Below, one piece after another: positions 35,893-48,107 of a stretch of DNA of 64,000 nucleotides. The DNA comes from Lantana camara. Taxonomy: Eukaryota > Streptophyta > Magnoliopsida > Lamiales > Verbenaceae. The translations under genes and the position numbers were made by a program. The stretch spans positions 19,828,501 to 19,892,500 of the forward strand of contig CM074858.1 in NCBI GenBank assembly GCA_037501455.1. Direction: 5' to 3'. The stretch's first letter is position 1; every line of letters begins with the position of its first letter. The notes beneath the pieces are model-generated. The model saw nothing but the letters and a program-made list of their open reading frames with translations, was not told the origin of the DNA and searched no databases.

Positions 35893-36710
35893 TTGCTGAT
35901 GGGAGATTTCTGTATATAGTACTGATGCATATATATCTATCTATGGATGGCGGACGTATAGCCGGGACAGTTTAGGACTGACTTTTGGATGAGGGGATGT
36001 ATAGCTCTGGTAGATGATCCCCGACTTTTGGCACCACGGATGACGGTTCAGATGACTTGGTACCTACTAGGTTATTTTCAGTAGGGTTGGACGGATTGGT
36101 AAGGCCTGTAAGGGAGTCAACTCGATAGTATCGGGTCCTCCCCATTTTGAATTAATACTGTTAACGTGTGGCCTGTAGTAAATTTTACCAAACCTTGCAC
36201 AGTTATAACACTTTCGGCTTTATGTTGAATATCTGTTTACTGCTTTCCATAACTGTCATTGCATGAGTCTTAGAGTTGCTTCAAGATACCATTAGGACCG
36301 TTGATAGGATCATGCCATTTCATTTATTGTTAGCATGCTATTTTTCTTGATATGTTGAATACGCTTCTGGATATGTTGATCATGTTACAGTTCTTGTTGA
36401 TATGACAGTACACGTTCTGTTCCCGTTTTACATGTTGATCATGTTTTGGGATATGTTATACATGTTTCTGATATGTTGATATGTTACCCGAGCTTCTGTT
36501 CTCGTTTACATGTTGTCTGACAATTGTTTCTGATTATATGATATGTTTGGAGATCTTGAATCTTTGCCGACATGTTGTTATGGGAGTGTGTTGTTCTCAT
36601 ACTTATGTGTGACTACGTGAGAATGTGAATACGTGGTTACGGATTCTGTGAATCATTATATGTCATGCATCGAATATATGTATCTGAATGCTTATGAATT
36701 CAGTAACAAC
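35893..36710. other. Non-coding spacer between ORF0 and gag, chromovirus D
   Basis: T-rich leader sequence with repeated ATATGTTGAT-like words and no motif-bearing frame. Length equals that of the chromovirus A spacer. Confidence 0.7.
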
Positions 36711-37478
36711 ATGCCACCGAGAAGAGCACCCCGGAATCGTGTACCACCACTGCCACCCCAAAGAAATGTCACGCCACCCCCTGAAAGAGAAAAAATTCCG
36801 GAATTAAGGGATGTGCTACGACAATTTATGAGGGCTTGTGCACCGAGAGATAACCCTCCTAATGAAAGGTCATTGGAAAAGTTTCTGAGGATGAATCCGC
36901 CTAAGTTCTATGGAGAACCGAATGACCTAAAGGCTGAGAATTGGATTACCAGTCTTGAGAAGATTTTCGAGGCTATGGAGATCTACCCAGAGGATCGTGA
37001 ACGAGTTCGGTATGCTACTTTTCTTATGGAAGGAGCTGCATACAATTGGTGAAAGCACGTTCAGCATATGTGGATCGAGAATAACGTTGAAGGAAGTTGG
37101 GATTAGTTTATCAGAGAGTTTCAGCAGAAGTATACGCCTCAAGTGACTCGTGATGCACGAGAGGCTGAGTTTATGAGTCTGGTTCAGGGAACTATGAATG
37201 TGATGGAGTATGAAGCTAGGTTTGTGAGGCTGATCAAGTATGCGCCTCATATTCTGAATGATGAGCGTCGCAAGACGAAGAGGTTTATCGATGGACTGAA
37301 GCCTGAACTTCGGTTGGCACTTGCATCTTTGGTTATTGAGACCTACAACCAGGCTGTTGATAGAGCACTAAGGGTTGAGGCTGCACACAAGGAGATCAAG
37401 ATAACTACTACCCGTCAAGGACCTTCTAACCCTAAGCCTTATCAAGGTAATAAGCGACCTTCCGGATCTTTTCCCTAA
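36711..37478 (+). pseudogene. gag capsid region of chromovirus D
   Basis: The start ATGCCACCGAGA at 36711 is in frame with all later gag motifs. A proline/arginine-rich N-terminus is followed by the Retrotrans_gag-type capsid region (PKFYGEPNDLKAENWI, MEGAAYNW, EFQQKYTP, FVRLIKYAP). Gag forms the particle that houses reverse transcription. In-frame stops lie at 37050 (TGA), 37104 (TAG) and 37476 (TAA). The frame continues without shift into the zinc knuckles, so gag and pol were one reading frame in the ancestor. Confidence 0.92.
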
Positions 37479-38621
37479 GGAACTGGAAAGAGGCCAATGG
37501 TAACACCACAGCGTCAGCAGCAGAATGCTCCACCGAAACAGCAAGCACAGAAGCAGAAAGCGCCACAGCAGTATCAGAAGGCGCCACAACAGCAGAGAGC
37601 ACCTCAGCCAGGTCCAGAGGAAATTGTTTGCCGATATTGTCGCCGAACGGGACACACTGAGGAGAACTGTCGCAAGAAAGCTGGACTGTGTTTCGCGTGT
37701 GGTTCCCCTGAGCACCAGATGGATAGTTGCCCGCACAAGATCAGGAGATTTGGGGTCCAGGATAAAGGAAAAACAGTGGTGGGTACGACGAACAAACCGG
37801 TGGTCAGAGGCAGAGCTTATGCTTTGGATGGTAAGGAGGAGGTTGATCCTTCGTCTGTTGTGGAAGGTATTGTGCACATTCTTAACACGCCAGTTAAGGT
37901 CTTGTATGACCCTGGTGCCACGCATTCATTTGTTGCTTCTAAATTATGTGCGCATTTACAGTTTCCGCTTGAATACTTGCCATATAAATTTGAAGTGAGT
38001 TCTCCTTTGGGAACTTGCCTTGTTACTGATCAAGTATATAAACGCTGCCCTATATATATTGGTACCCGTTGTTACCCGACGGATCTTATTGAGTTGCCGA
38101 TGACAAGATACGATGTTATACTTGGTATGGATTGGTTGTCTAAGTACCGAGCTAAGTTGGATTGTTACAAGAAAGAGATCATCTTGGAAGAAGATGAAAG
38201 TGGGACATCAGAAGGGAAAGTTGAGAAGTTATCAGTGATTTCTTCGATGGAAGCTAAGAAGTTGATTCAGAAAGGAGCTATTGGATTTGTTGCTTATCTT
38301 TTGAATAGACCGAAAGATCAACTTAAGATCGAAGAAGTGGAAGTGGTGAACGAGTTCCTAGATGTGTTTCCTGAGCATTTGGATTCGTTACCTCCTGACC
38401 GAGAGTTGGAGTTTACGATCGAGACGATATCAGGAGCTGAGCCGTACTCAAAGACACCTTATAGAATGGCTCCAGCTGAATTAGATGAACTGAGAAAGCA
38501 ATTGGACGAGTTGATTGAGTCTGGATATGTTCGACCGAGCACGTCGCCGTGGGGAGCGCCTGTGCTTTTCGTTAAAAAGAAGGATGGATCATTGCGTTTA
38601 TGCATTGACTATCGGAGCTGA
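37479..38621 (+). pseudogene. gag linker, zinc knuckles, protease and start of reverse transcriptase, chromovirus D
   Basis: A glutamine/proline-rich linker leads to two CCHC knuckles ([28 protein letters not shown]; about 37630-37730). The retropepsin-like protease has [11 protein letters not shown] (aspartate codon 37908) and [11 protein letters not shown]. Reverse transcriptase begins ([20 protein letters not shown]). A one-base deletion relative to the family at about 38615 creates a stop at 38619-38621 and shifts the rest of pol. The protease active site has proline in place of Ser/Thr. Confidence 0.92.
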
Positions 38622-39886
38622 ACAGGATGACTATCAAGAATAAGTATCCTCTCCCTCATATCGAAGAGTTGTTCGACATACTACAAGGATCAAAGGTCTA
38701 CTCCAAGTTAGATCTTAGACAAGGGTATTATCAGTTGAAGATCAGGGAAGCAGATATTCCGAAGACTGCTTTCAACAGCCGATATGGACATTATGAGTTT
38801 GTAGTAATGCCGTTTGGTTTGACGAACGCACCTGCTGCATTCATGGATATGATGCACCGTATATTCAAGCCGTTTCTTGACAAGTTTGTAGTGATCTTCA
38901 TCGATGATATTTTGGTATTTTCGAAGACACCGGAGGAACATGCTGAACATCTTCGAATCGTGTTACGCACTTTGCTGGATCACAAGCTATATGCAAAGTT
39001 CAGTAAATGTGAGTTCTGGCTTGAGAGAGTTACGTTTCTCGGACACATCATATCAGGATCTGGAATCGAAGTAGATCCCTCGAAGATCGAGACGATTATG
39101 GATTGGAAGTCACCGAAGAATCCTTCAGAAGTGAGGAGTTTTCTGGGATTAGCTGGTTACTACCAGAGGTTTGTCCAAGATTTCTCAAAGATAGCTACAC
39201 CTCTCACTAAGTTGACTAAGAAAGAAGGGAAGTTTGAATGGACGGAGAAGTGTGAGCAAAGTTTTCAAAGATTGAAAGAGATGCTAACAACTGCACCCGT
39301 GTTAGCATTACCAGAAGGAAAAGAAGGTTGCACTGTTTACACTGATGCTTCGAAAGAAGGACTAGGAGGAGTTTTGATGCAGAATGGGAAAGTGATTGCG
39401 TATGCATCAAGGAAACTCAAAACGCATGAAGTCAACTACCCGACACATGATTTGGAGTTAGCCGCGATAATTTTTGCTCTGGGAAAGTGGAGACATTACC
39501 TGTATGGAGTTACGTTTGAGATCTTTACTGATCATAAGAGCCTGCGATATCTATTCACTCAGAAGGAGTTGAATATGCGACAGAGGAGATGGATGGAATT
39601 TCTGGAGGACTACGACTGCATTATTCAATACCATCCAGGAAAGGCGAATGTTGTAGCAGATGCTCTAAGCAGGAAAGTTCGTTTGGCACAGATTTCTGCC
39701 AACCCCGAGGTTGAACGAAGAGAGAGAATGAAGGTGATAACTAAAGCTCGAGTCGCGAACGTTGTGATGATATCACCTTTGAAAGAACAAGTGCTGGAGG
39801 CACAGAAGAACAACGAGTGGATCAAGAAATGTCTCGAATCTAAGGAGAAAGATGATGAGACCAAGTTCAAGGTTGATGAACATTGA
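38622..39886 (+). pseudogene. Reverse transcriptase and RNase H, chromovirus D
   Basis: Continues in the shifted frame. Reverse transcriptase motifs are [29 protein letters not shown] and the catalytic FIDDILVFS (Asp-Asp codons 38903-38908). The thumb is [12 protein letters not shown]. RNase H has [32 protein letters not shown] and [11 protein letters not shown]. The frame ends with a nonsense codon at 39884-39886, a single change from the equivalent glycine codon in chromovirus A. All catalytic acidic residues I can identify are kept. Confidence 0.93.
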
Positions 39887-40240
39887 ATATTGAGGTACAA
39901 AGGTCGAGTATGCGTACCAATTGTTTTGAGGAAAGAAATTCTCGACGAAGCGCATAAGACTAAGTACACGATACATCCCGGAGGCACTAAGACGTATCAA
40001 GATGTTAAGACGCATTTCTGGTGGAACGGAATGAAGAGAGACATAGCCAACTATGTCAAGAAGTGCTTAACTTGTCAGAAAGTTAAAGCGGAGCACCAAA
40101 AGCCGAGTGGGAAGTTGCAACCATTACCGATTCCGACTTGGAAGTGGGAGCAAATCACGATGGATTTTGTCACTAGGTTACCCAAAGTCAAAGGAGGACA
40201 AGATAGTATCTGGGTGATCATTGATCGATTGACAAAGTGA
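39887..40240 (+). pseudogene. Integrase N-terminal part, chromovirus D
   Basis: The zinc-binding domain has both histidines and CLTCQKVKAEHQKP. The first part of the catalytic core follows, with MDFVTRLPKVKGGQDSIWV containing the first aspartate. A nonsense codon at 40238-40240 interrupts the core; chromovirus A has a serine codon there. The frame is the same as in the previous and next pieces. Confidence 0.92.
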
Positions 40241-41320
40241 GCACACTTTTTGCCAGTTAAGACGACGGATAAGGTCAGCACGTTGGCAAAGCTGTATCAA
40301 CAAGAGATTGTTAGATTACATAGAGTCCCGAACAGTATAGTCTCGGACAGAGATCCGAAATTCATGTCACACTTGTGGAAAGAAATTCAGACTTTGATGG
40401 GAACGAAGTTGAACTTCAGTACTGCAGCGCATCCTCAGACGGATGGACAATCAGAAAGGATGATCAAATACTTGGAAGATATGCTAAGAGCTTGCGCTTT
40501 AGACTTCCAGGAAAGTTGGAAAGATTGTTTACCTCTTGTGGAGTTTGCATACAATAATAGTTATCAAGCTTCTATTAAAGCTGCTCCATATGAAGCTCTG
40601 TATGGAAGAAAATGTAGATCCCCGTTGTACTGGGATTTGGATGAAGCAAGATGTACTGAGGAAGGACCGATCAGAGTGAATTCAGCTAAATGGATAAGAG
40701 AAGCGACAGAAAAGATTCAGATCATTCGCCAGAGAATGAAAGCTGCCCAGGACAGGCAGAAGAGTTATGCGGATCGACGAAGAAAGGATTTGGAATTCGC
40801 AGTGGGCGAAAAGGTATTTCTAAAGGCATCGCCAAGGAAAGGATTTTCCCTAATTGGGAAAGGTGGAAAGTTAAACCCGAGATATGTTGGACCGTATGAG
40901 ATACTAGAGAGAGTCGGACCGACAGCTTACAGATTGGATTTGCCTGTAGGTCTAACAGGAATCCACAACGTATTTCATGTATCTCAGCTTCGCAAGTGTT
41001 TCTCGGATGAGACAAAGGTTGTGCCGATGGAGGAGATACCGTTGGAACCGGATTTGACTTATGTTTTGAAGCCCGCTAAGATTCTAGACAGGAAGTTTCA
41101 AGAGTTAAGGAATAGGAAGATTCCTTTGGTTAAAGTCCTTTGGAAGGGACATGGGACAGAAGAGGCAACCTGGGAGACAGAAGAGAAAATGCAGAAACAT
41201 CACCCTGAGTTGTTTGCAGTTACAGCGGAAGAATCTGAGGACAGATTCTCTTTAAGGAGGGGTGATTGTAACAGCCCAAAACAGGGCCTGGATGAAAACA
41301 GTAAGTTAAGGCAGTGGTAA
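40241..41320 (+). pseudogene. Integrase C-terminal part, GPY module and chromodomain, chromovirus D
   Basis: The rest of the DDE core (SIVSDRDPKF, HPQTDGQSERM), the GPY module (NPRYVGPYEILERVGPTAYR) and a chromodomain (about 41045-41205; YVLKPAKILDRKFQ, VKVLWKGHGTEEATWE with its aromatic residues) place it with Tekay-like chromoviruses. The chromodomain is expected to bind histone marks and steer integration. The frame runs across the polypurine tract and stops at 41318-41320, inside the 3' LTR. This piece is open from 40241 to the end. Confidence 0.94.
41254..41266 (+). promoter_or_regulatory. Polypurine tract of chromovirus D
   Basis: AAGGAGGGGTGAT immediately before the LTR start TGTAACAGCCC. 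It is also translated as part of the pol C-terminus. Confidence 0.88.
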
Positions 41321-44300
41321 AGCGTTTATAGACCGTGATCCAACTTTTTGAATCATCATGCATTTCATTCTTACATGAACTTGGTGCTCGTATTTGTTCT
41401 GACATGTTTTAAGGGGGAATTCTTGACCTTTGATACAGTTTACTATTCATAACCCGAGCCTACCTTGTTCATATTGCTACTCGAACCCTAGAGGTTCATC
41501 ACATATGTTTCCCAATCGTTTGAATTGGTTTCCCGAACTCAGAAAGTCTTTCTTGAGCCATAAGGGTATTTTTGCAACTTACCGACCAAAGTTACTATTC
41601 ATCAGAAAATGAGCTTTTGATTCTGATACCTTTTTCTACCCAAGTTACAGTCGAATCGATCCTTGAGTCGAGACGAGTCTTTTGAAATCATTCTTGGCTT
41701 GGAAATCCATTCTGGAACTTTGTTTTATTGAAAACGTTTTTGAAAACCCTAGTTTACTATTCCTTTTACGAACGGTTTTCATTCGGAAAATGTTTTCTCT
41801 TCGGATTTGCACTACTTGAGCTATTTCAAGATGTTTTAGATGTTTTACAACTCTTGATTCAAACCCTAGCTTGAAATTTTGAAGCGTACGTTCGTACGTG
41901 AGAATTCACTATTCATCCTACGTTTTCAACTTTTTAACGGTAAAACGTTTTATAGTCGATTTTGGACTCAAAACGCTTCTCGATTTATTTCTTGAATTTT
42001 GGAAGCAATCCGGACTTGAAAATCATTCTAGAAAGTCCTTTTTCACTCATGTCGAGTTTCGAGCTCAAAACTTTTATTCACTAAAACTAATATATCTTTC
42101 AAACGGTAAATCCGATTTCGACGAATGAATATGCGTTTCGAAGCTAATTTTCTTGCCGTCGGAATGGTTAAACTTCCAGCCACTTATCCTCGAGCCTTGG
42201 GGGACGAAATTATAGAAATACCCCCAGCAGCCCCATTTTTACCTTCTTAATCCCTAAAGCTTCTAGAAGATACAAGTGGATGAACTCTTGTTTTGCTCTC
42301 CTACCCTTAAGCCATTTCTATTTGCAAGGTGAGGGGCTTCTTCACACCTATATATACCCCTCTCATGGCATTTGAATCCTTGCTCAAAGTCTTGTGTTAA
42401 CAAGCACTCCTCTCTCCCTCCTTTCCCCTATTGCCGTCGGCATCCCCTCCCCTTTTAGCTAGGTTAGTTTGTTTTGTTTATGTTATGTTAGTTTAGTTTA
42501 TGTTTTTATGTTATGGTATGTTTATATTATGTTTAGGTTGGGTCTTAGGGTCTTCCCTAAGCCATATAGGATTTTATTTTATGCATTTATTATATAGTTT
42601 TCATGATATGTTTTGATAGTTGTTTATATGTTTTAATTGTTTAGTATATGCTTGAGTATGTTATGAATTGCTCTAGTATATGCTTTGATCATGTGATATG
42701 GTTGTTATATTATGAGAATTGATGCATGATTATGGAATTTGAATTATGTTCATGCATGTTAGCTAATGGAATAGTGATTTACAATTTATTATGTCACAAC
42801 TTGTTACATGTTGATATGGAATTAAATTGTTACATGTTACATGCCTAAAGGTTCATGATATATGATATGATATGATATGAGATATGTTGTGACATGTTGT
42901 CACATTGTTATATGACTCTTGAATTATGAATTGAGCTTATGGTATGATTTGGATTAATGGATTAGTGCCTTGATCATGTTATACACTTTAATAGTGTCAC
43001 ATGTTATAACCTAAGATAGAATAGTGTTTCATAACTTGATCTTATGCCTTAATTGGATCTCTTAACTATAGGTTATACCTTTAACCTAGATCACACTTGA
43101 TTATATTAACATGAACTTGAAACTATAGGTTATAATCAAGATCATAATTTGATTAGGGTGTGTGTGTGTGTGCATGCCGTGTGTGTGTGTGTGTGTTCGT
43201 GCATGGTGTGTGTGTGTACCGTGTGTGTGTGGGTGTGTGTATAGTAAGGGTTTGACCCAACCCTTTGACCCGACATGTGAATAGTAACCTGTGAATAGTA
43301 ATCTGGAATAGTACTTTTGAATAGTGCTTTTGAATAGTAAAAATGAATTAAAACTTGTGCTTTCTCGATAGACATTTGCACCTAGGGTTTCCATATCCAG
43401 GGTCTAAAATGTGTTTTCAAAATGTGTTTTCTTTCGTGGACTTGTTTCTTAACCTAAGGTTTGCGAAAGGATTCATAATTTGACTAAAGCTTACTCGGTT
43501 ATAGTAAGATCATAGTCTAATGTTAAGAGTAACTCACTTTGACGTATTCCTTTGTGTGTTACCTTTCTTGGATACCTTAAATGGTATTACTCTCTTATGT
43601 TACATGTTCCTTGTTCATTTATTTCTTGCATTTTATATGCATCTTGGTTAGTAGTGGGTCTTAGTTGTTAAGCTTACTCTAGTACACCGCCTACAGGAGT
43701 TAAAGTTGAGCACTGGGATCCCCAGGGCACCGCATAATCTGTCTACCTACCTTTGTTACTATTAGGTGAGGTGAAGTTATAAATGTTTTCCAACTGGAAC
43801 CACGATTATACTATCGTATCATATGTTTTGAAATTCAAAGCTAAACCTCGTTTTGAACTATCCCTTTTATCGGGACATTCTCTTGAAAGGATCATCATAC
43901 TTTAATAGTATATCTTGATCTACAGCACATGTTTTCCAAAGTTCTGCATTCTTGTTCAAAGACAGTTACATGTTTTGCATATGTTTTCAAAGTACAGTTA
44001 CAGACAGAATCACATGTTTTCAGACAGAATCATATGTTTTACAGACAGCATCATATGTTACAATTATAGTTTCACATGTTAGTTAGCATACTGGAGTGAT
44101 ACTCTGGTCACTGCTAATCTTAAATGCAAGCATACAGTTTACAGTTTGGGCCCGACGGTTGTGTGTGGAGGTGATGCTCGGGAGGTGAGCGCCAACGACA
44201 TCACCAATACCGGCCGCCACACTTAGACTATTGACACCGACTTTTAACAGGAGGTTTGTTAAGTCAGGACAATTTGTCTGGGAACGGACAGCAAATCTGT

Positions 44301-45406
44301 TCCCATTACATGTTTACAGGTCGCCTAGGGCTAGCTACCCGAAGTGACAACTGGTGGAGGATGGTGCATGTTTGTATGTGTTGGTAAGAGTCGTTGTTGA
44401 CCTTGGTCCGATAGTCTACTATGTGCGGAGTTGTTGTTGACCTTGGTCCAATGCTCTACTTTATGTGGGGTTATTGTTGATCTTGGTCCGATACTCTACT
44501 ATACGTGGAATTATTGTTGATCCTGGTCCGATGCTCAACCAAATCATGTTTTCTGGAGTAAGGATGGAGGAGCCTAGCTTGCGGGCAAAATTCTGTTTCA
44601 TAAAGGATGGTTCATATCTGGAAAAGTTCACTTTACCCTTATCCCGTTTTATGAAAGAACTATGAACCATCAACAGCATATGTGTGCGCGTGTGATAGCA
44701 TTCATGAAAATGTTTTATAACGTGCATTCTTTTACAGCATCACATTCAAAGAGTTTTATCAACCGAACTTGTTTCGAGTTCTTCTTTAAAGCATCGCATT
44801 TAACAGTTTTGAACTTTACTTCAAGTTCTTTAATCCAGTACTTTCTTTAAAGTATTCCCTCGCTTAGTCCTTTTAACTAATACCTCTCCCGTTTTCTTGC
44901 CTCGTGGTTTCAGGTCTTGCAGCCGCAGTCTAGAGGTATCTTGAAGCTCTAGATTGTCATTTTTGTTTCAGTCAGGACTTAGTATTACTTCCTCTTTTGT
45001 GTCCTGCATATGTTTTATGGCTGCATCACTTTATGTTTCTGTATATGTTTCGGAATACTTGAGTATCTTCGTTATACTCTTTCTGCTACTCTGTTACCGA
45101 TATTTTGAACTCTGCTGTATCGGTACTTATATGTGAATCTGTTATATGTTCTGATATGCCGAGTCTCTCTTACACGATCAATATGTTCTTGCTTGTTACA
45201 TACCATCACGCACATGTTTTGAAAAGTTTTAAAATACTCTGATTTTCCGCTGCATAGCCACATCGTTGTACATGTATAGTTCTAATAGACAGTCGTTCGC
45301 TGGAGTATTTCTTGAGTGATGGCTCACACCATTACTTGAGAGGTGCTTCAGTGCGGGGGTTGAGACGCCGCTCTCCTCTTGTTCTGGTACAGGTGGGGGC
45401 GTTACA
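41267..45406 (+). mobile_element. 3' LTR of chromovirus D (4140 bp)
   Basis: Complete, from TGTAACAGCCC to GGGGGCGTTACA. TATA box at 42349-42356, TG microsatellite at 43158-43239, stem-loop at 44864-44880 (one mismatch) and acceptor-like AG at about 44905-44925. It matches the split 5' LTR along its length with scattered substitutions. Confidence 0.95.
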
Positions 45407-46028
45407 CCTGCCCGACTGAAAGTAAAGCTTTGGACGGAGTTTCCACTTCATCAACGTAATACAGACCACCTTGCTCAGTACCACGCCCAATGATCTCCTT
45501 CGTATGAATGTCCTTTATCACACAAAAACGAGGATAAATCAGAACTATACAATTCAATTCTTTGGTTAACTGACTAAGGGACAACAGTTTGCAAGATAAT
45601 GAAGGCACATAAAGGCAATTGTTGAGTTTAAGGTTCAGTTTAATACGAGCAGGTCCCTCCTGTTCGATCATAGCTAAATTCCCATTTGCAGTTTGAATAT
45701 GAGAATTATTCGAACTAATCGGATCAAGTAAATCAGAGTAATCATTTGTCATAGAATCTGTAGCACCACAGTCAATTATCCACTTAGAAGTTTCTTTAGT
45801 AAAATTCCGGGTATAAAAGCTGACACTAGTAGATAAGTGGGGCTGTTCATGTACTTGCTCATAAACTGGGGACTTTTCTGCAAATATTTGGGAAATAAAA
45901 ATAAAGGAACTAGGGTTTGGGACACAACCCCCAAACCCCTTACCTACTACTGCACTGAAATCAGCCCCTTCTTCCCTATTTTTTCTGTGGTCGGCACTGG
46001 AGAGGACGGCGAGGTTGGCGTGGCTCAT
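45407..46028 (-). pseudogene. Protease and pre-integrase region of copia-1 (right of chromovirus D)
   Basis: Minus-strand frame 46028-45402 contains the copia protease site WIIDCGATDSMTND, with cysteine where Ser/Thr is usual. It then has NNCLYVPSLSCKLLSLSQL and the pre-integrase GRGTEQGGLYYV. It continues at 21028 after removal of chromovirus D. The Asp-Cys-Gly-Ala active site makes catalysis doubtful. Confidence 0.9.
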
Positions 46029-46941
46029 CTCTGACCCGGCGGCACCGGAGTTTCCATAGATTACACCTGCCGCCGCCTCGCCTGCTCTCTGTCACCCCTC
46101 TCTGTCGCTGGCCGCGACGTTCGCCCTTTTGTATCCGCCTCTGGCGGCGGTTCCGCCTGTGTTTTTCCCGGGGCCTTCCCACCATTCCGGGTATCCGATT
46201 ATTTCGAAACACTGCTCAGTTGTGTGTCTTGGTTTCCCAAACTGACCGTACACCACCCATGCCTTGTCATCGCGCGGTGATGAACGGCGATTACCGTCGG
46301 TACGGCCACCATCTGAGCGCCCAAAGCTCCGGCCATTCTTCTCCTTTCGTGCCATGAGCCCAGATCCAATCCCGGATTCCCCGTCGTCTCCTGTATTCAA
46401 TTTCAAAATCTGGAGTCGGGTTACCTCTCTCCGGATGGTAGCATAGGCGGCTTCCACGGAAGGTTTTGGATCTTGTTTCAGGATATCTCTCCGGATGGGT
46501 TCGTATTTCTCATCTATTCCTGGGAGGAATTGATATAATCTTTGCTCTTGGGTTAGAAGATTGAATGCCCTGATGTCGTCGGGGCATTTCATGGGATTGG
46601 GTTGCTTCCTGTCTATTGCCATCCATATGGATTGCAGTTTATTCCAGAATTTTTCGAGGCTATCTTGCCCTTGTCGTTGGGTGTTGGCTCTTCTGTGTAA
46701 ATCGAAAGAGTTGGAGCGGGTCTCTGCCGCTTCCGTAAGTGGTGGCGAGGCCATCCCATAGCTCCTTCGCAGTTGGGTATTGAAGAACATTATTGATGAG
46801 ACTTGGTTCCAAATTCTGGATTATCTAAGTGAAGACAGTCTGATCAGTTTGCTCCCACTGATCAAACTTTGGGTCTGTAGTTTCCGGTGCCGGTGGTGTA
46901 CCGGTTTGATGTGAGCGGCCGCCTCTGCCTCCGATCGCCAT
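46029..46941 (-). pseudogene. gag of copia-1
   Basis: A likely start at 46941-46939 (ATGGCGATCGGAGGC). A stop at 46827-46825 and a frameshift follow before the long open piece 46790-46092. That piece has the copia gag core (LEKFWNKLQSIWMAID, QRLYQFLPGIDEKYEPIRRD) and the segment around the zinc knuckle, HTTEQCFEIIGYPEWW. The first two cysteines of the knuckle are replaced (YGQF), so RNA binding is probably lost. FEIIGYPEWW is typical of plant copia lineages with short LTRs. Confidence 0.87.
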
Positions 46942-47180
46942 TTCATCAGGCGGCCCATATCGGATAATTGTCCCCATTTAGTTTGATTCCGATGAACAAG
47001 TTATCCGTGTTGGGCACCATTGTTTGATTATTGTTTGTAATTGTTGTCTGAATTGCAAGATCGAGATTCTTATATGTGGGTATTGACATGTTGGTTCTGT
47101 TGTGCAGGTACGTTACAGGTCAAGGTTGTGAAGGGTTTGAGATTTGGTAGGGACGATGATGTTAATGCTGAGTCCCAAAG

Positions 47181-47203
47181 GTTCGAACCATGCTCTGATA
47201 CCA
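47181..47203 (-). promoter_or_regulatory. Primer binding site of copia-1
   Basis: Minus-strand TGGTATCAGAGCATGGTTCG begins directly at the LTR boundary. Intact match to initiator-Met tRNA. Confidence 0.92.
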
Positions 47204-47397
47204 TGTTTAGACATGGTATTCGGGGAAAAGCTTCATTATATTCATTTTTGTTTTGTATATTCTGATCTATTACAAAGCTATAGGAAAGTAAAGTATACAA
47301 CAAAGGAACCGGAAACAAATCTTTACAAATCAGGCATCACGGATCCTACCATAACGGGGTAAAGTCAACTATGCCTAATATAGTAGATCTTCTAACA
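47204..47397 (-). mobile_element. 5' LTR of copia-1 (194 bp)
   Basis: TGTTAGAAGATC (minus, 47397) to TGTCTAAACA (47204). It matches the 3' LTR at 18018-18188. The right flank is a chromovirus LTR, so copia-1 inserted into that LTR; no matching duplication can be found because the left flank is lost. Confidence 0.92.
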
Positions 47398-47654
47398 AGC
47401 ACTATTCAAAAGTACTATTCACAGTTACTATTCTAGATTACTATTCGTAGGAACTATATGCACCCACAACCCTGTGTTTTACGAAATGAGCCAAAAAAAC
47501 CCTGTAAAAAATTAATTAGTCCAAAAAACCCTATGTTAACAATGTTTAGCACACTGCCCCTTAAATCCGTTTGGTCAAATGAATGAATGTATTTTACCCA
47601 AATACCCTTGCTGTATATTTTAAACAAAATAATTAATATTCATTCATTACACAA

Positions 47655-47660
<6 letters not shown>

Positions 47661-47710
<50 letters not shown>
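47661..47710. repeat. (TA)n microsatellite
   Basis: About 50 bp of uninterrupted AT dinucleotides. Similar tracts lie at 47899-47939 and 48473-48505. They create the tyrosine/isoleucine-rich frames seen here, which are not genes. Confidence 0.95.
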
Positions 47711-47713
<3 letters not shown>

Positions 47714-47894
47714 ATAAATAAAATATCAATTGTATATATATAATTATAATTAGTGTACAATACATATATATTTTCATTATAATATTATATATATTTATTT
47801 ATAAGATTTTTAATAAATATATAATATAATTTATATATTTATATACATTATATATATATATTAAATATTATTTATATGTATTGTACAATAATTA

Positions 47895-47944
<50 letters not shown>

Positions 47945-48107
47945 AAATTTATAAATAATATTTAATACATATAATACAGTAGTAATTTTATACATATACA
48001 TGTATATATATAATATATTATATAATACATACATATACATACATACATATATATACATATAAAAGAAATTTCAAAAGAAAAAAAAAAAAGGAAAAGATCA
48101 TCTTCTC

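Larger units (their letters stand above)
21029..45406 (+). mobile_element. Chromovirus D: full-structure Tekay-like Ty3/gypsy element
   Basis: It has TG..CA LTRs of about 4.14 kb (5': 21029-24666 plus 34803-35306; 3': 41267-45406), a primer site at 35315, a polypurine tract before 41267, and an exact 5 bp duplication. The 5' LTR is split by copia-2 (24667-34797). Without copia-2 the element would be about 14.2 kb. The coding region includes every expected domain plus ORF0, but carries five nonsense codons and one frameshift, so this copy is structurally complete but cannot make its own proteins. The LTRs differ at scattered sites, suggesting a moderately recent insertion. Confidence 0.95.

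Noticed and set aside
37368..37925. 185-codon minus-strand frame (and the equivalent at 5598-6152)
   Set aside because: Antisense shadow of the gag/protease region; the leucine-rich look comes from the Gln-rich linker read backwards.
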